In this document: in pieces, positions 1-8,220 of the stretch
Layout of the letters: each line of letters starts with the position of its first letter
Position numbering within the stretch: position 1 is the stretch's first letter
Assembly (NCBI GenBank): GCA_045645505.1
Contig: JAZRIW010000004.1
Location: forward strand, 1 to 64,000
From: Fumia sp045645505
Lineage (GTDB): Bacteria; Bacillota; Clostridia; Oscillospirales; Ruminococcaceae
DNA length: 64,000 nt
Direction of reading: 5' to 3'
The notes under the pieces: generated by a model
What the model was told of the DNA's origin: nothing
Seen by the model: the letters and a program-made list of their open reading frames with translations, nothing else
The model's database searches: none
Position numbers and translations under genes: made by a program

Positions 1-448
1 CACCTTGCAGTTTAAGGTTTCTGATAATGCTACTGCAGGAGATTATAACGTTATAGTTAAGAACATCGAGTCATATAACTATGATGAAGAAGAAGTGCTC
101 TTTGAAGGCGTAACAGGTAAAGTTACTGTTAAAGGAAATGCAGCTTCTGCTCCTTCCCTTTCACTCGCAGATACAGAGGCTGATGCTGGTGGAACTATTG
201 AAATTCCCGTTGTTGTTTCAAATAACCCAGGTATTGCTATTATCGGATTTGATGTAGAGTACGATACCTCTGCAATGACTCTCACAGGATTTACAGAAGG
301 TACAATCTTTGCAAGATCCGAAATGGAAGGCAGTATTGAACGTGTTCCCTTTATGTTCACAGCTTACACAGGCTCAGGTGACAAGACTAATAACGGAACA
401 CTCATCACCTTGCAGTTTACAGTTTCTGATACTGCTAAGGGAAATTAA
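1..448 (+). CDS. Cohesin-repeat protein, upstream fragment ended by an in-frame stop
   Basis: The reading frame enters from the left edge of the window, so the true start is not seen. It encodes the end of one cohesin-like repeat (to about 130) and most of a second (from about 161). The repeat has a beta-sandwich pattern with the motifs IEIPVVVSNNPG, IGFDVEYD and LTLQF-type strands. It stops at TAA 446-448, exactly where sister repeats carry TAT (Tyr) in the GDYNV segment. The same frame then stays open from 449 to 3070, so this is one gene split by a nonsense change rather than a natural end. The product would be an extracellular or cell-surface protein. A single-base assembly error in a repeat is the main alternative. 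Confidence 0.7.
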   Translation, partial: TLQFKVSDNATAGDYNVIVKNIESYNYDEEEVLFEGVTGKVTVKGNAASAPSLSLADTEADAGGTIEIPVVVSNNPGIAIIGFDVEYDTSAMTLTGFTEGTIFARSEMEGSIERVPFMFTAYTGSGDKTNNGTLITLQFTVSDTAKGN

Positions 449-1752
449 AGCATCGTAGTTAAAAATATTAAATCATATAACTATAACGAAGACGAAGTAA
501 TCTTCAGTAATGCTGAGGGTACAGTTACTGTTAATGGATCTGTTTCAGCTCTTACAGGTACACTTTCTGTTAACGACACAGAAGCTTCACAAGGTGAAAC
601 TATTGAAGTTCCCGTTGTTGTTTCAAATAACCCCGGTATCGCTGTTATCGGATTTGATGTAGAGTATGATACTTCTGCTTTAACTCTCACAGGATTTACA
701 GAAGGTACAATCTTTGCAAGATCCGAAATGGAAGGTAGTGTTGAACGTTATCCGTTTATGTTCACAGCTTACACAGGCTCAGGTGACAAGACAGAAACAG
801 GAACACTCATTACATTGCAGTTTAAGGTTGCTGAGAACGCTACTGCAAAAGACTATGATATAGTAATCAAAAATCTTGAATCATATAACTATGATGAAGA
901 AGAAGTAATCTTTAACGGAGTAACAAGTAAAGTTACAGTTTATGAATCTGCACCTACACTTACAGGTACACTTTCTGTTAACGACACAGAAGCTTCACAA
1001 GGCGAAACTATTGAAGTTCCCGTTGTTATTTCAAATAACCCCGGTATCGCTGTTATCGGATTTGATGTTGAGTATGACAGAAATGCAATGACTCTCACAG
1101 GATTTACAGAAGGTACAATTTTTGCAAGATCCGAAATGGAAGGCAGTGTTGAACGTTATCCGTTTATGTTCACAGCTTACACAGGCTCAGGTGACAAGAC
1201 AGAAACAGGTACACTTATTACCTTGCAGTTTAAGGTTGCTGATAATGCTACCACAGGAGATTACAACGTTGTAGTTAAGAACATCGAATCATATAACTAT
1301 AACGAAGACGAAGTAATCTTTGACGGAGTAACAAGTAAAGTTACTGTTACTAAACCTTTACTTATAGGTGCTCTTTCTGTTGATGACACTGAGGGCGTAC
1401 AAGGCGAAACTATTGAAGTTCCCGTTGTTGTCTCAAATAACCCGGGTGTTGCTGTTATCGGATTTGATGTTGAGTATGACAGAAATGCAATGACTCTCAC
1501 AGGATTTACAGAAGGTACAATCTTTGCAAGATCCGAAATGGAAGGCAGTGTTGAACGTTATCCGTTTATGTTCACAGCTTACACAGGCTCAGGTGACAAG
1601 ACAGAAACAGGTACACTCATCACCTTGCAGTTTAAGGTTGCTGATAATGCTACCACAGGAGATTATAACGTTGTAGTTAAGAACATCGAGTCATATAACT
1701 ATAACGAAGACGAAGTAATCTTTGACGGAGTAACAAGTAAAGTTACAGTTAA
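161..1752 (+). repeat. Tandem cohesin-domain repeats, about 390-405 bp each
   Basis: Four full repeat units start near 161, 561, 963 and 1372, preceded by the end of a fifth at the window edge. Long stretches are almost identical at the DNA level. The segment coding TEGTIFARSEMEGS, for example, recurs in every unit with only a few silent changes. Such identity points to recent duplication or gene conversion. It also makes the region prone to assembly collapse. Confidence 0.85.
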
Positions 1753-3070
1753 AGAATCCGCTTGTGTACCTGAATTTACTGCAAATATTTCTGACACCTC
1801 CTTATTGGAAAATGAATCACTTACACTTAATGTTGTGGCTGAGGGTAATGGTACACTCACCTATCAGTGGTACAAGAATGATGAAGCTATAAGTGGTGCA
1901 ACTTCTGCTACTTACGAAATCACATCTGTTAGTCTTTCTGACGCAGGAAGTTACAAAGTGGTTGTTACAAACTCACTTAACGGTACTTCCAAGACTGCTG
2001 ATTCAAATGTTTCAGTTGTAACTGTACTTGAAATCGCTAAAGTTCCCGTAATTAAGACTGACCTCTCTGCTACTGAATCAGTTAACGAGGAAGCTACATT
2101 GACACTTAATGTTGAGGCTGAGGGTAATGGTACACTCACCTATCAGTGGTACAAAGATAATGCGGCTATAAGTGGTGCAACTTCTGCTATTTACGAAATC
2201 GCTTCTGTTAGTCTTTCTGACGCAGGAAGCTACAAAGTAGTTGTTACAAATACACTTAATGGTACTTCTGAAGAAATTACTTCTACAGAATGTGCAGTAA
2301 CAGTTAAAGAAATTGCCAAAGCTCCTGTAATCACAACTAACCTTTCCGCTACAATGGAAGTTAACGAAGGTACCACATTCGAATTTACAGTTGAAGCTGA
2401 AGGTAACGGAGAACTTTCTTATCAGTGGTACAGAGATGGCATAATCATAGTAGGTGCTGTTACTGATTCTTACAGTAAAGATAATGCTACACTCAATGAT
2501 GCAGGCAGATATACAGTAGTTGTTACAAATACACTTAACGGTACAAGCAAAACTGCTACTTCCAATGAATGTGTATTAACAGTTAATGAAATTGCTAAAA
2601 CTCCTGTAATCACAACTGACATTTCTGCTACTAAATCTCTTAAGGTTTCTGAGAAATTAACTCTTACAGTTGTTGCTGAGGGTAACGGTACACTCACCTA
2701 TCAGTGGTACAAAGATAATGCGGCTATAAGTGGTGCTACTTCTGCTACTTACGAAATCGCTTCCGTTAAAGCTACTGACGCAGGAAACTACAAGGTAGTT
2801 GTTACAAACTCACTTAACGGTACATCTTATGAAATCACTTCAACAGTTTGTGCTGTAACAGTAACTTCCGATGTAAAACCCGGTGACGTAACAGGCGACG
2901 GAAAAGTTAACCGCAGTGACTTATTGAGACTTGCAAGATACTTTGCAGGTAACAAGACACTTGTAGTTAACATGGATAACTCTGACGTAACAGGCGACGG
3001 AAAAGTTAACCGCAGTGACTTATTAAGACTTGCAAGATACTTTGCAGGTGCAGGCGTAACTTTAGGATAA
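728..3070 (+). CDS. Cohesin-like / Ig-like / dockerin repeat protein, downstream part
   Basis: This is the downstream part of the gene broken at 446-448. The frame is open from 449, but the first ATG is at 728, in the middle of a cohesin-like domain and without a ribosome binding site, so it is probably not a real start. Order of modules: remainder of cohesin-like repeat 3 (from about 561), repeats 4 (963-1348) and 5 (1372-1752); four Ig-like domains of about 90 residues (1765-2865), each with a YQWY motif and a DAG-Y-VVVTN strand; then a type I dockerin (2878-3060). The dockerin has two calcium-loop repeats, each reading DVTGDGKVNRSDLLRLARYF. Dockerins bind cohesins in cellulosome-like assemblies, so the protein could be both scaffold and ligand. 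The function is inferred from the modules only. Confidence 0.75.
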   Translation: MEGSVERYPFMFTAYTGSGDKTETGTLITLQFKVAENATAKDYDIVIKNLESYNYDEEEVIFNGVTSKVTVYESAPTLTGTLSVNDTEASQGETIEVPVVISNNPGIAVIGFDVEYDRNAMTLTGFTEGTIFARSEMEGSVERYPFMFTAYTGSGDKTETGTLITLQFKVADNATTGDYNVVVKNIESYNYNEDEVIFDGVTSKVTVTKPLLIGALSVDDTEGVQGETIEVPVVVSNNPGVAVIGFDVEYDRNAMTLTGFTEGTIFARSEMEGSVERYPFMFTAYTGSGDKTETGTLITLQFKVADNATTGDYNVVVKNIESYNYNEDEVIFDGVTSKVTVKESACVPEFTANISDTSLLENESLTLNVVAEGNGTLTYQWYKNDEAISGATSATYEITSVSLSDAGSYKVVVTNSLNGTSKTADSNVSVVTVLEIAKVPVIKTDLSATESVNEEATLTLNVEAEGNGTLTYQWYKDNAAISGATSAIYEIASVSLSDAGSYKVVVTNTLNGTSEEITSTECAVTVKEIAKAPVITTNLSATMEVNEGTTFEFTVEAEGNGELSYQWYRDGIIIVGAVTDSYSKDNATLNDAGRYTVVVTNTLNGTSKTATSNECVLTVNEIAKTPVITTDISATKSLKVSEKLTLTVVAEGNGTLTYQWYKDNAAISGATSATYEIASVKATDAGNYKVVVTNSLNGTSYEITSTVCAVTVTSDVKPGDVTGDGKVNRSDLLRLARYFAGNKTLVVNMDNSDVTGDGKVNRSDLLRLARYFAGAGVTLG

Positions 3071-3088
3071 AGTTTTTTAAAATAACTA

Positions 3089-3117
3089 TTGCAATTTCTG
3101 AAGTTATGTGTTATAAT
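3089..3117 (+). promoter_or_regulatory. Sigma-A promoter of the rimP-nusA-infB operon
   Basis: TTGCAA at 3089-3094 and TATAAT at 3112-3117 are separated by 17 bases. Transcription would start near 3124, just ahead of the leader hairpin and 70 bases before rimP. It is the only good promoter seen before the operon. Confidence 0.8.
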
Positions 3118-3140
3118 GCTTAAAGTAGAATAACGATTAA

Positions 3141-3174
3141 GATGAAAGGCTGGGAATTCTCCCGGTCTTTCGTC
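3141..3174 (+). promoter_or_regulatory. Leader hairpin upstream of rimP
   Basis: A 15-bp helix (3141-3155 with 3160-3174) closes on a 4-base ATTC loop. It is fully paired, using several G-U wobbles. It lies in the 5' untranslated RNA between the promoter and the AGGGAG ribosome binding site at 3181-3186. There is no U tract behind it, so it is not a plain terminator. Many Firmicutes have a conserved stem in this place; a role in feedback or RNA stability is inferred. Confidence 0.6.
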
Positions 3175-3195
3175 TATGTTAGGGAGTTGAATTAT

Positions 3196-3675
3196 TTGAA
3201 CAAAAGCGAAATTATAACTACTGTCTGGAATATGGCAAAGCCAATCACAGACAATTTAGGACTCACCCTGTGGGACGTTAAGTTCGAAAAAGAAGGTGCA
3301 GGGTACTTTTTAAGAATTGTCATCGACAAAGAAGGCGGTGCGGATATTGATTCCTGCGAAGCGGTTTCAAGAGCAATCGATCCTATCTTAGATGAAGTTG
3401 ACCCCATTGATCAAAGCTACTGTTTGGAAGTTTGGTCGGCAGGTCTTGAACGTGATTTAGTAAGAGATTTTCACTTTGAACAAAATCTTAATAAACCCGT
3501 TCAGATTGGATTGTTTACGGCAGAAAATGGCGAAAAAGAGCCAGTTTGCATATTAAATGAGTATAAAGGCAAAACCATTGTTGTATCTACCCCTCAAGGT
3601 GAGGAAAAAGAATATAAACTCTCAGAGCTGAGGTTTGTAAGACAGTATATTGAAATTGATTTTGGAGGAAAATAG
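3196..3675 (+). CDS. rimP: Ribosome maturation factor RimP
   Basis: RimP assists late assembly of the 30S ribosomal subunit in the cytoplasm. The 159-residue product has the family's N-terminal alpha/beta domain (motif LRIVIDKEGGADIDSCEAVS, YCLEVWSAGLERDL) and a C-terminal SH3-like barrel. The start is TTG 3196, 9 bases behind AGGGAG. The longer frame from 3142 would run through the leader hairpin and adds residues foreign to the family. It is the first gene of the operon, 3 bases before nusA. Confidence 0.92.
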   Translation: MNKSEIITTVWNMAKPITDNLGLTLWDVKFEKEGAGYFLRIVIDKEGGADIDSCEAVSRAIDPILDEVDPIDQSYCLEVWSAGLERDLVRDFHFEQNLNKPVQIGLFTAENGEKEPVCILNEYKGKTIVVSTPQGEEKEYKLSELRFVRQYIEIDFGGK

Positions 3676-3678
3676 AAA

Positions 3679-4752
3679 ATGAATAACGAATTTTTTGACG
3701 CACTTATACTTTTAGAATCCGAAAAAGGGATTAAAGCGGATTACTTAATTGAAAAAATCTCTAACGCTATTGTAATTGCTGTTAAAAGAGATTATCAGGT
3801 GACTGAAAACGTAAATGTTAAAATTGATCCTGAAAAACGTAAATTTGTAGTTTCTATCACAAAAAATGTTGTTGAAGAAGTGGTTAGTCCCGAAACTGAA
3901 ATCACTTTAGATGAAGCATTAAAGTACAGCAAACGTGCTAAAATCGGTATGCCGGTTGAAATTAAACTTGATACCAAACAGTTCGGAAGAATTGCTGCAC
4001 AGACTGCAAAGCATGTAATCCGTCAGGGTATCAGAGAGGCTGAACGTTCTCAGATGCTTGAACAGTTCCAGAACAAGGTTTATGAAGTTGTTACTGCTAC
4101 TGTTAATAAAATTGAACCCGCTACCGGAAATGCTACTGTTGATATTGATAAAAATGAGATTTTGTTCTTTAAAAACGAACAACTCCCCAATGACAATTTC
4201 CGCGAAGGTGACAGAATCAAGGTTTATGTTGTTGATGTTGTAAATTTGGAAAAACGTTGTTCATTAAAGATTTCAAGAACACATAAAGATTTGGTTAAAC
4301 GTCTTTTTGAAATTGAAGTTCCCGAAATTTTTGACGGAGTTGTTGAGCTTAAATGTATTTCAAGAGAAGCCGGCTCACGTACAAAAATAGCTGTTTACAG
4401 TAAAAATCCTGATGTTGACCCGATTGGTGCTTGTATCGGACCTAAAGGCAGTCGTATTTCAGCTATCGTAGATGAATTAAACGGTGAAAAGATTGATATT
4501 GTTAAATGGAGTGAAAATGACGAAGAATTTATCAAAGCTGCACTTTCCCCCGCTGAAGTTATCTCAGTTACAATCTTGGACAAAGAGGAAAGAATCTGCA
4601 GAGTAATCGTTCCCGACAGCCAGCTTTCACTTGCAATCGGTAATCGCGGACAGAATGCAAAACTTGCCGCTAAACTCACAGGATATAAGATTGATATCCG
4701 TTCCGAAAGCGCTGATGAAAATGAATCTCCCGTTTCAGACGAAGCGGAATAG
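3679..4752 (+). CDS. nusA: Transcription termination/antitermination factor NusA
   Basis: NusA binds RNA polymerase and nascent RNA and controls pausing, termination and antitermination. The 357-residue protein has the N-terminal polymerase-binding domain (about 1-125), an S1 domain (about 135-200) and two KH domains (about 200-345, with IGACIGPKGSRI and AIGNRGQNAKLA, the GxxG loops). It ends in a short acidic tail and lacks the extra C-terminal repeats of proteobacterial NusA, as is normal in Firmicutes. The start ATG at 3679 follows AGGAAAATAG closely behind rimP. Confidence 0.96.
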   Translation: MNNEFFDALILLESEKGIKADYLIEKISNAIVIAVKRDYQVTENVNVKIDPEKRKFVVSITKNVVEEVVSPETEITLDEALKYSKRAKIGMPVEIKLDTKQFGRIAAQTAKHVIRQGIREAERSQMLEQFQNKVYEVVTATVNKIEPATGNATVDIDKNEILFFKNEQLPNDNFREGDRIKVYVVDVVNLEKRCSLKISRTHKDLVKRLFEIEVPEIFDGVVELKCISREAGSRTKIAVYSKNPDVDPIGACIGPKGSRISAIVDELNGEKIDIVKWSENDEEFIKAALSPAEVISVTILDKEERICRVIVPDSQLSLAIGNRGQNAKLAAKLTGYKIDIRSESADENESPVSDEAE

Positions 4753-4767
4753 AAAGGACTAAGTTAA

Positions 4768-5031
4768 ATGAAAAAAGTACCGCTTCGTATGTGTGTAGGC
4801 TGTGGAGAAATGAAAGATAAACGCGAACTTACCCGTGTTGTTAAGTCAAAGGAAGGCGAAATATCTTTAGACCTCACCGGCAAAAAATCCGGACGCGGTG
4901 CCTACATCTGTCCATCAATTGAATGTCTTATAAAAGCGAGAAAATCTAAAAGAATCGAAAGAAGTTTTAAATCTAAAATTCCTGATGAAGTTTATGATTT
5001 AATGGAACAGGAGATGAAAAAGGGTGAATAA
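4768..5031 (+). CDS. rnpM: YlxR family RNA-binding protein (RnpM)
   Basis: This is an 87-residue basic protein of the YlxR family, with the signature RMCVGCGEMKDKREL and GRGAYICPS. The family binds RNA, and in Bacillus subtilis YlxR (RnpM) has been tied to modulation of RNase P. It sits in its usual place between nusA and ylxQ, and its end overlaps the ylxQ start by 8 bases, implying coupled translation. Confidence 0.9.
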   Translation: MKKVPLRMCVGCGEMKDKRELTRVVKSKEGEISLDLTGKKSGRGAYICPSIECLIKARKSKRIERSFKSKIPDEVYDLMEQEMKKGE

Positions 5032-5344
5032 CAGATTTTTCTCTACTCTTTCCCTTTCGATGCGTGCAGGTAAGCTTGTTTACGGGTTTGACACTCTGAA
5101 AGAAAATATTAAGCTTAATAATGTTTTTCTTGTGTTTACCGCATCGGATTTGTCGCCTAAAACTGTAAAAGAGGTTAAATTTTTTGCAAACAAGGATAAT
5201 CTCCCCCACCTGCCTCTTTCAAAAACTATGGAGGAGATTGAAGGAATTATAGGAAAGAAAACAGGTATTATCGGTATTACCGATAGAGGCTTTGCTGAAA
5301 AATTAAGCCTTATTTACAATGAAACGGAGGATATAACTATATGA
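5024..5344 (+). CDS. ylxQ: L7Ae/YbxF-like K-turn binding protein YlxQ
   Basis: This 106-residue protein has the fold of the L7Ae/L30e family, which binds kink-turn RNA. The visible signature is the region SMRAGKLVYGFDTLKE followed by a VFLVFTASDLSPKT strand. The start is GTG 5024, inside the end of ylxR, and the end overlaps the infB start by 4 bases. The position between ylxR and infB is that of the Bacillus operon. The cellular role is poorly known. Confidence 0.85.
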   Translation: MNNRFFSTLSLSMRAGKLVYGFDTLKENIKLNNVFLVFTASDLSPKTVKEVKFFANKDNLPHLPLSKTMEEIEGIIGKKTGIIGITDRGFAEKLSLIYNETEDITI

Positions 5345-7872
5345 CAGTTAAGTATAAAATTACCGACCTTGCTAAAGATTTAAATGTAACCGGCAAAGAG
5401 GTTATCGAATTAATCGGAAGCTATTTCGGCGGTGAACCTAAAAAAGCTTCTTCTACTCTTAATGAAGATGAATTAAATGTGGTTTTAGAGCATTACACTC
5501 AGAAAAATCAGGTTAAAGATTTTAACTCCTACTTTAATTCACGTTCAGAGAAAAAAGAAGCTCCCAAAAAGGAAGTTAAAAAGGAAACTCCTAAAAAGGA
5601 AGCACCTAAAAAAGAAGAAGTTAAAAAAGAAACTCCTAAAAAGGAAGCTCCCAAAAAAGAAGAAGTTAAAAAAGAAACTCCTAAAAAGGAAGCTCCTAAA
5701 AAAGAAGAAGTTCCTAAAAAGGAAACTCCCAAAAAGGAAGAAACAGCATCAAAATTTAAAGAAAAACCAAACCTTGATGCCCCAAAACCCAAAAAGACAG
5801 AAAATAAACCTAAGGAGAAAAAACAAAATGATTTTGTAGGACAAAAATCAAACTCTGCTCCTCAGGTTACTAATAACGCTCCAATTGAAAAAGAGCATAC
5901 AGTAAGACGCGTAAACACCCGTGCAGTTGATATAAACTTAGATAAATACAACGAGCATTATGAGCAAATCGCTCCTCAGGGCCGTATGAGAGACGCTCAT
6001 CAGAGCAACAAGCAGAAATTAAAACAGAAATCTCAGATGAAAAACAAGGCTAAATTCTCTAACAAAAAAGAATCCGAAACAGAGAAACTTCAGCGCCTTG
6101 CTTTGGAACGTGCAAGAAAGCAACAGCTTAAGGTACTTATCCCCGATGAAATTACTGTTTCTGAACTTGCTACAAGACTTAAAGTTACAGTTTCTGATGT
6201 TATCAAAAAACTTATGATGCTCGGCGTTATGGCTGCTCAGCACGAAGTTATCGACTTTGATACTGCTTCTTTGGTTGCTATGGAATACAATGCTAAAATT
6301 GAAAAAGAAGTTATCGTAACTATCGAAGAAAAGCTTATAAGCGATGAAGTTGACGATGATGCTTCATTGGAAGAAAGAAGTCCTATCGTTGTTGTTATGG
6401 GACACGTTGACCATGGTAAGACTTCCCTTCTCGATAAAATCCGTAACGCAAGTGTTACTTCAACAGAAGCAGGCGGAATTACCCAGCATATTGGTGCGTA
6501 TCGTGCAAAGGTAGGAGAAAGATATGTTACTTTTTTAGATACTCCCGGACACGAAGCGTTTACCTCAATGCGTGCAAGAGGTGCCGCTGTTACTGATATT
6601 GCTGTACTTGTTGTTGCCGCTGACGATGGTATTATGCCACAGACTGTAGAGGCAATTAACCACGCAAAAGCTGCAGGTGTTTCCATTATCGTTGCTATCA
6701 ATAAAATGGATAAACCCACTGCTAACCCCGATAAAGTTAAGCAGGAGCTTACTGAATACGAACTCGTTCCCGAAGAATGGGGCGGTGATGTTATCTGTGT
6801 ACCTGTTTCCGCTATGACAGGAATGGGTATTGATACTTTGCTTGAAATGATTACTGTTGTTGCTGACGTTCAGGAACTGAAAGCCAACCCCAACCGTCTT
6901 GCAAAAGGTACAGTTGTTGAAGCTCGTCTTGATAAAGGAAGAGGTCCCGTTGCTACCCTTTTGGTACAAAATGGTACACTCCATTCCGGCGATATTATTA
7001 TTGCAGGTGCCACAGTAGGACGTGTTCGTAAAATGATTGACGACCACGGTAAAGAAGTTCATTCTGCAGGCCCCTCTGTTCCTGTTGAAATTACAGGTAT
7101 GTCTGAAGTACCTTCTGCAGGTGATGTTTTCAATGCTGTTGAAAATGAACGTCTTGCACGTGAACTTGTTGAACAACGTCGTCAGGAGCAAAAAGAAGAA
7201 CAATTTAAAGCATATCAGAAAGTTACTCTTGACAGCCTCTTCAGCCAGATTGCCGAGGGTGAAATGAAAGAACTTCCGATTGTTGTAAAAGCTGACGTAC
7301 AAGGTAGTGCTGAGGCAGTTAAACAGTCTCTTGAAAAACTTTCAAACGAAGAAGTTAGAGTAAAGGTTATCCACACCGGTGTCGGTGCAATCAATCGTTC
7401 TGATGTTATGCTTGCAAATGCTTCAAATGCTATTATCATTGGCTTTAACGTTCGTCCTGACCCTATTGCCAAGGAAGATGCAGCAAACGAAAATATCGAA
7501 ATGCGTATGTATCGCATCATCTATGATGCTATCGACGATGTAAAAGACGCTATGAAGGGTATGCTTGCACCTAAAACACGTGAAGTTGAGCTTGGACGTG
7601 CGGAAGTCAGAGAGATTTATAAAATCACAGGTGTTGGTACAATCGCAGGTGCTTACGTACTTGAAGGTAAAGTTGCCCGTGATGCGCTGATAAGAGTTGT
7701 TCGTGACGGTGTTGTTATCGTTGAAGATAAGATTGACTCCTTGAAACGTTTTAAAAATGATGCTAAAGACGTAGCTCAGGGCTATGAATGTGGTATCGGA
7801 CTTGAAAAATTCAACGACTTAAAAGAAGGCGACATTTTCGAATCATTTATCATTGAAGAATACCGCGATTAG
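5341..7872 (+). CDS. infB: Translation initiation factor IF-2
   Basis: IF-2 is the GTPase that brings formyl-Met-tRNA to the 30S subunit and promotes subunit joining. The 843-residue protein has an IF2_N helix bundle (1-50), a charged linker of about 200 residues with K/E/P repeats (70-145), a second IF2_N domain (about 262-320), then the G domain. G1 is GHVDHGKT near residue 353, G3 is DTPGHEAF, and G4 is NKMDKP. Domains II, III and the C2 fMet-tRNA binding domain follow to the end. The start ATG 5341 overlaps the ylxQ stop. The linker encodes several near-perfect copies of a 15-residue unit, described under findings. Confidence 0.97.
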   Translation: MTVKYKITDLAKDLNVTGKEVIELIGSYFGGEPKKASSTLNEDELNVVLEHYTQKNQVKDFNSYFNSRSEKKEAPKKEVKKETPKKEAPKKEEVKKETPKKEAPKKEEVKKETPKKEAPKKEEVPKKETPKKEETASKFKEKPNLDAPKPKKTENKPKEKKQNDFVGQKSNSAPQVTNNAPIEKEHTVRRVNTRAVDINLDKYNEHYEQIAPQGRMRDAHQSNKQKLKQKSQMKNKAKFSNKKESETEKLQRLALERARKQQLKVLIPDEITVSELATRLKVTVSDVIKKLMMLGVMAAQHEVIDFDTASLVAMEYNAKIEKEVIVTIEEKLISDEVDDDASLEERSPIVVVMGHVDHGKTSLLDKIRNASVTSTEAGGITQHIGAYRAKVGERYVTFLDTPGHEAFTSMRARGAAVTDIAVLVVAADDGIMPQTVEAINHAKAAGVSIIVAINKMDKPTANPDKVKQELTEYELVPEEWGGDVICVPVSAMTGMGIDTLLEMITVVADVQELKANPNRLAKGTVVEARLDKGRGPVATLLVQNGTLHSGDIIIAGATVGRVRKMIDDHGKEVHSAGPSVPVEITGMSEVPSAGDVFNAVENERLARELVEQRRQEQKEEQFKAYQKVTLDSLFSQIAEGEMKELPIVVKADVQGSAEAVKQSLEKLSNEEVRVKVIHTGVGAINRSDVMLANASNAIIIGFNVRPDPIAKEDAANENIEMRMYRIIYDAIDDVKDAMKGMLAPKTREVELGRAEVREIYKITGVGTIAGAYVLEGKVARDALIRVVRDGVVIVEDKIDSLKRFKNDAKDVAQGYECGIGLEKFNDLKEGDIFESFIIEEYRD

Positions 7873-7884
7873 AAAGGAAAACTT

Positions 7885-8220
7885 ATGGCAAGTTATAAGG
7901 TAGGACGTCTGTCCGAAGATATAAAACGTGAGATAAGCGCTCTTTTCAGAGAACTTAAAGATCCGAGAATTTCCAAAATGCTCAGTGTTGTGAGATGTGA
8001 AGTTTCAGGAGATTTGTCTCATTGTAAAGTAAATGTAAGTGCTTTAGAGGGTGAAGAAGCTACAAAAGAGTCAGTTAAAGGTCTTGAATCTGCGAGTGGA
8101 TTTTTGCGTCGTGAGCTTTCAAATCGCCTTCATTTAAGGAAATGTCCTGAACTCCATTTTATTGCGGACTCCTCTATCGCTTACAGCGCTAAAATCAATG
8201 ATATTCTGGAGAATTTATAA
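7885..8220 (+). CDS. rbfA: Ribosome-binding factor A
   Basis: RbfA is a small KH-fold protein needed for 16S rRNA 5' end processing and 30S maturation. The 111-residue product has the family pattern RVGRLSEDIKREIS-like start, LKDPRISKMLSVVRCEVS and CKVNVSALEG. It is preceded by AGAAAGGAAAAC and ends one base inside the nrnA start (TAA overlapping ATG at 8220). It continues the translation operon. Confidence 0.94.
   Translation: MASYKVGRLSEDIKREISALFRELKDPRISKMLSVVRCEVSGDLSHCKVNVSALEGEEATKESVKGLESASGFLRRELSNRLHLRKCPELHFIADSSIAYSAKINDILENL

Noticed and set aside
446..448. Recoding of TAA to an amino acid
   Set aside because: Many intact genes in the window end in TAA, and no recoding signal is seen around the codon.
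3142..3195. An N-terminal extension of RimP from ATG 3142
   Set aside because: This ATG lies in the leader hairpin, has no ribosome binding site and adds residues not found in the family; TTG 3196 has a good AGGGAG.
6565..7302. Antisense frame of 245 codons inside infB
   Set aside because: It mirrors the codon pattern of infB, is full of Asn/Cys/Ser-rich low-complexity sequence, has no ribosome binding site and no family pattern.
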